Assembly: GCA_964400865.1 (NCBI GenBank)
Contig: CAYNWG010000032.1
Location: 1 to 10,633 of the forward strand
From: DAOQVB01 sp964400865
GTDB lineage: Bacteria > Patescibacteriota > Microgenomatia > UBA1400 > PJMF01
DNA: 10,633 nt
Direction: 5' to 3'
Part shown: positions 1 to 6,500 of the stretch, piece by piece
Layout: each line of letters opens with the position of its first letter
Position numbering within the stretch: position 1 is the first letter of the stretch
The notes under the pieces: model-generated
Seen by the model: only the letters and a program-made list of their open reading frames with translations
Database searches by the model: none
What the model was told of the DNA's origin: nothing
Made by a program: the position numbers and the translations under genes

Positions 1-362
1 TATGGTAATAGTTGCAATCGATCACTATGAATTCCCTTGAGACTAAAAGGTTCATCGCCATCTACTTTGTGATACATCACAATTACAGGTTTTGACATAT
101 TCATTGCCAAAGCAAGTTCAAAACCCACATTAACATCAGACAGAGTAGCTTCAAAAATTACAATATCAGCTTGCTTTAGCCAATTTTGTACCCGTTTCGC
201 ATACAATTCAGAATCTGCCGGAGTTTCTTGCTTGATGTCACTTAACTTCCGATGAAGATAGTGGTCTGTAACTAGCGAGTGACCATGATTTTGTATTACT
301 TCAACGATTGTTTTGTAACGGTCCTGTTTTCCAGTCACCGCAGCCATAAAATGAATTTTCAT
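1..362 (-). CDS. Nucleoside 2-deoxyribosyltransferase-like protein (partial, C-terminus off window)
   Basis: This minus-strand gene starts at the ATG at 362 and runs off the left edge after 120 codons, so the C-terminus is not visible. The start reads MKIHFMAAVTGK, a short beta strand followed by a nucleotide-type loop. Around residues 73-100 come a hydrophobic strand (ADIVIFEA), then SDVNVGFELALA and KPVIVMYH. A buried strand, a loop leading to a G-x-E helix and a second strand is the pattern of the nucleoside 2-deoxyribosyltransferase / DNPH1-like Rossmann family, which cleaves or exchanges the N-glycosidic bond of deoxynucleosides or deoxynucleotides in the cytoplasm. The Glu in the GFEL segment would be the nucleophile if this is right. 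An AGGT four bases upstream of the ATG is a possible ribosome binding site. Family membership is fairly likely; substrate and activity cannot be read from the sequence. Confidence 0.72.
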   Translation of the reverse strand, partial: MKIHFMAAVTGKQDRYKTIVEVIQNHGHSLVTDHYLHRKLSDIKQETPADSELYAKRVQNWLKQADIVIFEATLSDVNVGFELALAMNMSKPVIVMYHKVDGDEPFSLKGIHSDRLQLLP

Positions 363-389
363 ACTTACCTACACTTATGTTATGTACTG

Positions 390-395
390 TATAAT
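390..395 (+). promoter_or_regulatory. -10 box of the rightward 408 gene
   Basis: A perfect TATAAT at 390-395 lies 12 bases before the ATG at 408. Transcription would start near 402, leaving a leader of only about six bases. No convincing -35 hexamer stands at the normal distance. No Shine-Dalgarno sequence precedes the ATG, which fits a near-leaderless message. Confidence 0.5.
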
Positions 396-399
396 TGTG

Positions 400-408
400 A
401 TTATATCA
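400..408 (-). promoter_or_regulatory. Extended -10 promoter of the leftward gene
   Basis: Read on the minus strand this is TGATATAAT, a perfect extended -10 element (TGn plus TATAAT). A good -35 is absent, as is common with extended -10 promoters. Transcription would start near 393, about 30 bases before the ATG at 362, giving a leader long enough to include the AGGT ribosome binding site. The element overlaps the first base of the divergent gene's start codon, and its -10 lies only 4 bp from the opposing TATAAT. Polymerase binding at the two promoters should be mutually exclusive. Confidence 0.5.
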
Positions 409-1451
409 TGAAATCCAGAGCAGCTATTTCTCAGTTCATCAGAATGAAGCCTTTTTTTATATCAAATGCAAGTGATCACTCGATGGGAAAATCATTACAT
501 CAGTATGTAGAAATGAAAATGCATCATTTACTTTTAGAAAAGAAGTGGAATAAAATAATTGTTAGAGGGGCCCACGACAGAAATAACGCTATAATTTCTA
601 ATTTTGAAAAAAATGGAAAAATTGAGAATTGGCAGAGACCAACTGCAATAATAAGGGGAAGTGAAATAACGATTCTTTGTTTTCCTGGTTATTTTTATGT
701 TGAACACTATGCATCTCTTATTAGTACCTTCTTAGCACTCAATGATTTGGATCCAAAGACTGTCGTATTTCATTATCCTACCGAAAAAGAGTGTTGGTAT
801 CCAGTAATTAACTCTGGACTAGAATCTGTTCCCGTTTCGGATTGGTTAATTATCGGCTCTGGTTTGACTGAAATAGCCAACAGTGAGGCTTGGCAAGAAA
901 TTGGCAACTATACTTTTTCGCAACAAATGTTGGGTTCAGTCAGTGTAACTTACTTACTCTGCCACCATTGTTTTTGGGGAGATACTTTATCCAGAATCAC
1001 GCGATACTTGGTTAGTCTTGGCCACAAACGAGTGCTATTTACTGCGAAGGTTGGCGGCATCCGACCAGATTTAATCCCAAATTATCATCTCGCGACAGGT
1101 GATACCACTGTTCTCGACAATCGTGTTTGGCAATGGAAAAACATTTTTAAAAACATTAAACATCCTCAGCTTGCATTCGGGACACACCTAAACTCCGCCA
1201 ACACCATAATGGAAACTAAAGCGCTGCATCACTTTATCAAACCATTTGATTTCTTGGATTCTGAAATTGGTTTTTTTATTCAAGGTAGTGAGGAAGCAGA
1301 GGAGAGGAGTTATTTGCACTTTATATCAAACAATTTGAGTAAAGAGCATGATGAGAATTTATCTAATGAGCGAAATCCTCAAATCATCAAAAAAAGAAAT
1401 AACCTAGCCCCAATCATTCGCTCGCTTATCCAACAAGCGCTTAATCAATAA
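408..1451 (+). CDS. Hypothetical protein, faintly nucleoside-phosphorylase-like
   Basis: This is a soluble-looking 347-aa protein with no signal peptide or membrane segment. I chose the ATG at 408 because the open frame upstream of it overlaps the divergent gene and because a TATAAT sits just before it; an ATG at 444 is the alternative. The C-terminal half has a pattern recalling the PNP/UDP phosphorylase superfamily: a strand and Gly-rich turn (VLFTAKVGGIRP), then HLATGD, then FGTHLNSANTIMETKAL, then DFLDSEIGFFI, which resembles the (V)DME nucleoside-binding segment, and finally LHFISNNLS, where that family has its conserved Asp strand. The match is weak and key residues are not certain, so I do not assign an activity. 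The neighbouring divergent gene, a deoxyribosyltransferase-like protein, would fit a nucleoside salvage pair. The last ~40 residues are charged and look disordered before a short helix. Confidence 0.6.
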   Translation: MKSRAAISQFIRMKPFFISNASDHSMGKSLHQYVEMKMHHLLLEKKWNKIIVRGAHDRNNAIISNFEKNGKIENWQRPTAIIRGSEITILCFPGYFYVEHYASLISTFLALNDLDPKTVVFHYPTEKECWYPVINSGLESVPVSDWLIIGSGLTEIANSEAWQEIGNYTFSQQMLGSVSVTYLLCHHCFWGDTLSRITRYLVSLGHKRVLFTAKVGGIRPDLIPNYHLATGDTTVLDNRVWQWKNIFKNIKHPQLAFGTHLNSANTIMETKALHHFIKPFDFLDSEIGFFIQGSEEAEERSYLHFISNNLSKEHDENLSNERNPQIIKKRNNLAPIIRSLIQQALNQ

Positions 1452-1467
1452 TCATTTGCATGAGAAC

Positions 1468-1496
1468 TAGTCAACATTCTGAAAATACGGTACTAT
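1468..1496 (+). promoter_or_regulatory. Promoter of the 1503 gene, predicted leaderless
   Basis: The -35 TAGTCA (1468-1473, four of six consensus bases) and the -10 TACTAT (1491-1496) are separated by 17 bp. Six bases separate the -10 from the ATG at 1503, so transcription should start at or next to the A of the start codon. No Shine-Dalgarno sequence is present. Confidence 0.5.
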
Positions 1497-1502
1497 GGTG
1501 AT

Positions 1503-2018
1503 ATGCCAAAATTCTCAATTCGGTCTATTCGTAAACAACTTGGGATAGTCAATCCTCGAGCGCTGTATCTATTAGCAGGCATTTTGGGTGGCTTGCTAGT
1601 TGTGGCAATTCTGAGTGTAATTATAACCAGATTTAGGACCACACAAACCATCTCAAATCAACCAATCGAATCTGTGGGTCTAGATAAATTGCCCTACTGG
1701 CAGGAGTCAAACGAAAACGTACTGTTTGACTGGCAACCCATCAATCAAGAAGCCCCACTTCAAATTTCTGGTACTCGAAGAGCGGGGAGTAAAGCATCAA
1801 GTTTAGAGACAAATCCCGGCTATGAGCTCGTGAACGAAGGATATAGCAGTGTTGAACTCAATCAAGGCAAACTGAGCCCGATTAGCGGCGTTTCTGGCTA
1901 TCAAAAAGAACGGGAAGTTTGCGTGCTCAAAACAATATTAAGCGCTGGTCATGAAGGATTGCTGCAAGATAATCCAGATGTGGACTATGAATTGCTATGC
2001 GGTACCTTGCCTCAATAG
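1503..2018 (+). CDS. Single-pass membrane protein of unknown function
   Basis: I do not recognise this 171-aa protein. The first 19 residues are basic (K3, R7, R10, K11, R19), followed by one hydrophobic helix at about residues 20-42. This predicts an N-in orientation with the remaining ~125 residues outside the membrane. The outer part is polar, with a Trp-rich stretch (residues 66-77) and only two cysteines, C140 and C166, both in the last 35 residues, which could form a disulfide. The hydrophobic segment is too far from the start and lacks the G-F-T-L-x-E motif, so it is not a prepilin; an uncleaved signal anchor is more likely. The gene has its own promoter and ends in a small hairpin, so it may be transcribed alone. 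A role next to the surface proteins downstream is possible but unproven. Confidence 0.72.
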   Translation: MPKFSIRSIRKQLGIVNPRALYLLAGILGGLLVVAILSVIITRFRTTQTISNQPIESVGLDKLPYWQESNENVLFDWQPINQEAPLQISGTRRAGSKASSLETNPGYELVNEGYSSVELNQGKLSPISGVSGYQKEREVCVLKTILSAGHEGLLQDNPDVDYELLCGTLPQ

Positions 2019-2024
2019 AGGCAA
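2007..2024 (+). terminator. Hairpin overlapping the stop codon, possible weak terminator
   Basis: TTGCCTC (2007-2013) and GAGGCAA (2018-2024) form a perfect 7-bp stem around the loop AATA. The hairpin includes the TAG stop at 2016-2018. The bases after it (AAGTGTAG) are not a T-tract, so it is not a canonical intrinsic terminator. It may instead protect the 3' end of the message or have no role. Confidence 0.35.
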
Positions 2025-2049
2025 AAGTGTAGTATATATTAAATGTGTA

Positions 2050-2077
2050 TTGAAAAGATACAGTTTTCTTGTAGAAT
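2050..2077 (+). promoter_or_regulatory. Promoter of the SH3b protein gene
   Basis: The -35 TTGAAA (2050-2055, five of six consensus bases) and the -10 TAGAAT (2072-2077, five of six) are 16 bp apart. Transcription would start near 2084, giving a leader of about 22 bases. That leader carries a ribosome binding site, TAGGAT at 2095-2100, five bases before the ATG at 2106. Unlike its neighbours, this gene therefore appears to use a Shine-Dalgarno start. Confidence 0.55.
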
Positions 2078-2105
2078 CACAACTATATAAGTTATAGGAT
2101 TTATT

Positions 2106-3461
2106 ATGGCGTCATTTTTCAATAGCGAAAGGATCAGGGACAAACGAGAGAGAGCAGCACTCTGGATTGGCGCTGTTACTACCGCTCTACTGGGAGCAGC
2201 ATGCGCAGCACCTCCTACTGTATCAAACAAGGCTGTTATAGAGGCAGTAAATAGTCGACCAGGCGTGACTGTTGCATTTGAACCACCAGCCAGAGCTGAA
2301 GGCGTTGCTTTAGTAAATACACCGATAGTTGAGGTAGGACCCACAAAAACTCCCACCGATGTTCCTCCAACTCCCACTCCTACGAGAACACCGACAAAAA
2401 CTCCCACACCTCCTCCAACTTCCACTCCTACGAGGACACCGACAGAAACCTCTACACCAACAGAAACACCTTCGAAGTCTGAGGCAACTGCCAAGGGCTC
2501 AAATCTGAGAAAAGGTCCTAGCAGCACTATTTATGACGTTGCTGGAACTCTCATCAAAGATCAAAAGGTCGAAATTATTGGCAAAAACGCAGATGGAAGT
2601 TGGCTTCAGGTAAAAACTGCTGATGGAAAAATTGGTTGGGTTCTAGCTACACTAGTTACCGTTGATAGCCAAGTCATACTGGCTGAAATTAATGTAGTGG
2701 TTGCACCCCCAACTCCAACAAGGCCACCCTCGACAGCAACACCTCGCCCCGTCGCACCAGAAACGGCGACAAGCTCAAAAACGGTGACAAATAATTCTGG
2801 TCAAGATAGGACGGTAAGAGACGCTCCAGGCGGCAATATTGTGAGCGGTGTAACTTTTGCAAATGGTAGTTCTGAAGAAGTAGTGAGTAGTACACCAGAA
2901 TGGATTCAAATCAGGAGTGGCTGGGTTGTCGCATTTGGTCTGGAAATCACCACAAGTACTGGTACTGCACAAGTTCCTGTACCGACAGCACCAGCTCCAG
3001 CGGGAGTCGAAAACCCACCAAACGCAACAGAAAGTTCTGTCTGGGATGGATTTGGTATATATGTTACTAACAAGATAGATTTGAAAGTGTTGGGCAATAA
3101 TGTTGCTCCTTTAGTTTTTCCACAAAAATCAGAATTAAAAGGAGCTGGTGCTTTAGAATACAAACCAGATAACCAAGGATTCACTGAAGGTTCCCCGTTT
3201 ACAGTAACACTGGGAAGAGTAAACGCAAACGGCACAATAGTTGATCGAGGAGGGTACTTTGAGATTCCAGTCACGCTAGCGGATGGGTCCCCATCATTGT
3301 TCAGAATCAATAAAACAGTAGCCCAAATAATTCTCTATACATTTACCACCCAAGGCGGATGGGCCCCATTCGAAACAGGCAAACACACTGTGCTAACTGA
3401 TTATTTAGACGGCGTCATTGGTGTTTCGGCTAGCAGCGATACACTTGCGTTATTTAACTAA
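2106..3461 (+). CDS. Secreted Pro-Thr-linker protein with SH3b-like domains
   Basis: This 451-aa protein has a basic N-terminus and a hydrophobic segment (residues 19-32) ending in LLGAACAAPP. Cys33 could be lipid-modified, but the lipobox is imperfect (Gly rather than Leu at -3), so plain Sec cleavage is also possible. Residues 80-122 are a Pro-Thr linker. Residues 126-187 match a bacterial SH3 domain: NLRKGPSS, then a turn, then DGSWLQVK and GWVLATLV. A second Pro-rich spacer (198-222) leads to a divergent second SH3-like domain (225-283) with TVRDAPGG, EWIQIRSGWV. Residues 305-451 form a C-terminal domain I do not recognise, with no cysteine. Bacterial SH3 domains often bind peptidoglycan or other wall peptides, so a wall- or membrane-tethered surface protein is likely (inference). 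No catalytic domain such as NlpC/P60, amidase or sortase is evident. It has its own promoter and ribosome binding site. Confidence 0.82.
   Translation: MASFFNSERIRDKRERAALWIGAVTTALLGAACAAPPTVSNKAVIEAVNSRPGVTVAFEPPARAEGVALVNTPIVEVGPTKTPTDVPPTPTPTRTPTKTPTPPPTSTPTRTPTETSTPTETPSKSEATAKGSNLRKGPSSTIYDVAGTLIKDQKVEIIGKNADGSWLQVKTADGKIGWVLATLVTVDSQVILAEINVVVAPPTPTRPPSTATPRPVAPETATSSKTVTNNSGQDRTVRDAPGGNIVSGVTFANGSSEEVVSSTPEWIQIRSGWVVAFGLEITTSTGTAQVPVPTAPAPAGVENPPNATESSVWDGFGIYVTNKIDLKVLGNNVAPLVFPQKSELKGAGALEYKPDNQGFTEGSPFTVTLGRVNANGTIVDRGGYFEIPVTLADGSPSLFRINKTVAQIILYTFTTQGGWAPFETGKHTVLTDYLDGVIGVSASSDTLALFN
2343..2449 (+). repeat. Tandem repeat inside the Pro-Thr linker (period 48-51 bp)
   Basis: Two 38-base copies, at 2364-2401 and 2412-2449, differ at only three positions and lie 48 bp apart. 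At protein level they read PPTPTPTRTPTKT and PPTSTPTRTPTET. The ACAAAAACTCCCAC that starts at 2343 recurs at 2394, extending the repeated unit leftward with a 51-bp offset. The closeness of the copies at DNA level points to a recent slippage or unequal-crossover event. Confidence 0.75.
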
Positions 3462-3504
3462 TAACCTACTTAAGAATTTGATTTTTATTTGGCACTGACA
3501 CCCC

Positions 3505-3534
3505 TTGCTATTTCGTCGATAATCTTGGTATAGT
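3505..3534 (+). promoter_or_regulatory. Promoter of the giant surface protein gene, predicted leaderless
   Basis: The -35 TTGCTA (3505-3510, four of six consensus bases) is followed, after 18 bp, by the -10 TATAGT (3529-3534) with an upstream TGG that makes an extended -10. Six bases separate the -10 from the GTG at 3541, so the transcript should begin at the start codon. No Shine-Dalgarno sequence precedes the GTG. The intergenic stretch 3462-3540 also has a T-rich run after the preceding stop but no convincing terminator stem. Confidence 0.55.
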
Positions 3535-3540
3535 TATTGT

Positions 3541-6500
3541 GTGAAATTATTAAAATTTGCGATATTTTTTTGTTGTCATATATTGGTTTTATCTTTCTTA
3601 TTGTTTGCCGCGAGTCTTCATGTAAATAAAGCATATAGTTATTGTGATGCCTCAGTGTGGCACAATGACCCTAATAGTATTTGTAGTGGGACATATCCAA
3701 ACTGCAGTAGACTACAATATAACGATTGTGATTCTTCTATAACACGCCCTGTTTCTTGTACCGGTGGAAATTGTACGGTGAGTGGTACTTCACCAACGCC
3801 AACTCCAGGCGGAACTGTTTGGGTATACTGTGGCACACAATCCTGCAATCTCTCTCAGATTAAGTGCACACCTGATTGTCAAGCTGGCGCTACCTGCTTT
3901 CCAGTAACACCCTGCAGTGGAGATGGTTGCTGTACAGATACAAATGATTGTGATGACAATGATTCTTGCGCCAATTGCGATCCCGGCAACTGTGTTTCAT
4001 ATTGTGAAAATAACAATGACTGCAGTACAAACAAAGCCTGCGTCTATCGGTGTGTCGTTCCCACCACTATCCCCGGTGCTACAGCAACTCCAACCCCTCC
4101 CATCAACTGTGGAAATGGTATTTTTGAACCAGCCCTGGACGAAGAGTGTGATAATGGCAGCGCAAATAGTAATGTCAATCCGAACACTTGTAGACTAAAT
4201 TGTAAAATACCAATATGTGGTGACGGAGTAGTGGATAATCTCAACGCGAGTATCAATGGTGGAACAATCAATGAAGAGTGTGACGATTGGGCAAATGCCA
4301 GTATTACAGACAACTGTTCCTCTCAATGTAAACAAACCCCAGTGTATTCCTTAGCATGTAGTACCGCCGTTACAGATGCATATGCCTATGAAGGCCGTAA
4401 TCTTAATTATGCATTTAACGTAGAAAGTAGTGCCTCATGGCTTAATCCAACTCATCTCTTCACCCCTTTGATGGATATGAATGATGTAATTATGAAATAC
4501 AGCAAAGATAGCACCATTCCTGTTACTAATTTTAATGCGGCTTATCCAACTTGTACTGGTTATAACTGTGCGCCACCCAGAATAACAACCTTCTTAAATG
4601 GAGTAAATCTCAATGTTGGCGGTGAACCGGGACACGAAGTTACGCTCGGAGTCAATGTTCAAGCCTCAATTGACGGCACCAACCGTATTTGTGCGTATAA
4701 TGGCGCTTGGAGTCCCAGTGCTCCAAATACTAACTCCACGCATAGTTGCTTGAATATTTGCACTAAAACAGTCCCTATTCTAAACCCAATAACAGTGAGT
4801 TGTAGTAATCTGACTACTAGTTCTGCGACCATGGGTGTCAACGGAACCATCACGGTTACCGGGGCTACAATTTCTAGCAGCCCCAATCCGGTAACTAGCG
4901 CTGCTGGTTTACAATATCGCGTTCAACTTGCTGATGATTCCTATACCGCTTGGACTGGGTTTGATACTAGTTCCTGTACTGGCAACTTTGCAACTGGAGC
5001 GTTCACTTGTACTTTTGATCCAGACATCGCAGTGGCTAGCCAGATAGTTGAACTAAGATACAAACCCCATGTAAATGTTGATGCTTGGAATCTAGAAAAT
5101 GGTCCAGACGGCAGAGATGCCAATTCTGGAACTGCTTTGAATGGCGAAGATACTGTCTGTGGGGTTGGAGGTTGGCAAGAGACATATGCGCCTAATGACC
5201 ACCCTTCAACAGCCTGCACCAACACTTGTACCCGAACTATTACCATTCCTACCTGCGGTAACGGAGTCACCAATGTTAGTGAGGAATGCGACGATGGAAA
5301 TAGTGTAAATAATGACTCCTGCAACAACACTTGCCAAAATAACCCTCCGTATGAACTTTCTTGCACCCTCGGTTTGATAGATCAATATGCATATGACAAC
5401 GTAGCCTATACCTACGAATACACTGCCCAAAGCAGAGTCGCCTCGGTTGGAGCCGTAACTCCTGTTATGGATTTGACGACCTTACGCTCAAAATATGGAG
5501 TTGATGTGAATCCACCAAATTCTCTCTTCAGCTCGATCGACCCAACCTGCTCAAATTACAATTGTACGTATGACAACTCAGTTCAGCTGGCCAACAACCT
5601 ACTCAATGTTGGTGGCGCTCCCAATCACTCGGTCACCCTAGGTGTTAACTTGTGGGCAACGATTGAAGGCGTTGATTGGCAATGTGAAACAGAATGGTGG
5701 ACTAGCGCAGGAGGAGTGCCAAATAGTAATTCCGTGTGTGATAACACGTGCAGAGTCACCAAGCCTATTTTGAATGGCTATAATGTTGAATGTTCCGGAC
5801 TAAACGCCACTGCGTCGTCTATCAATCCCGGGGGTGCTATCACCGTTAGAATGCAACCGAGTACCGGCATTTTGACAGGCAATACTTCAATTTTTAATAC
5901 AGAATTGAAATACCGAATTCGTCACTCAAATGGTTCATATACACCAGCTGTGGGTTGGAATAATTCAACTGGTTGTACCGGTAATTTAAATACTAATAAC
6001 TTTTCCTGCACGTTTACTCCCGCTGGTACTATAGCGGGGGATACCATTGAGTTTGATCATCGACCACATATTAGCGTTAATGCCTGGAGTAATGTGTATG
6101 GTCCAGACGGCCGTGCAGGGAATCTCGGAGGCGCTCCAGGTTCTGCAGCCGAATTTGTTTGCACGGGTGCATCGGGTTGGCAGGGTGGAGTGGCACCAAA
6201 TGATCACCCTAATACGATATGCAACAATTCATGTAGTTTAAATGTCCTCGTCATCCCTCCTGGTGCTGCAACACCCACTCCCACAGTCACTCCTGGTGGC
6301 CCCAGTAACACACCCACGCCCACCGTTACACCAACACCAACTATTACCCCTACCGCAACGGCAACTCCTACAACTCCACCAGCAGCCACCCCAACCCCAA
6401 CCCGCACACCCACGCCAACGCCAACTGTGACTCCAACACCAACCGCAGCGGCAACACCAACCCCCACACCCACCGCTACGCCCACGCCAACTACGCCTCC

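Noticed and set aside
279..407. Longer N-terminus of the 408 gene, starting at ATG 279
   Set aside because: It would overlap the divergent gene by over 80 bp and run through both promoter boxes; its translation is not protein-like and the downstream ATG has a fitting -10.
1503..1628. Prepilin leader in the 1503 protein
   Set aside because: The hydrophobic segment begins at residue 20 with no G-(F/Y)-x-x-x-E motif before it.
2039..2527. Minus-strand open frame with Val-Gly repeats
   Set aside because: It is the reverse reading of the Pro-Thr linker codons; the low-complexity repeat opens this frame by chance.
3462..3540. Intrinsic terminator after the SH3b gene
   Set aside because: A GTTAT/ATAAC pairing across the stop is only five AT-rich base pairs and is not directly followed by a T-tract.
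5206..5430. Minus-strand frame resembling a small membrane protein
   Set aside because: It lies wholly inside the second duplicated module of the giant gene, with no ribosome binding site, and the opposite strand is clearly coding by duplication.
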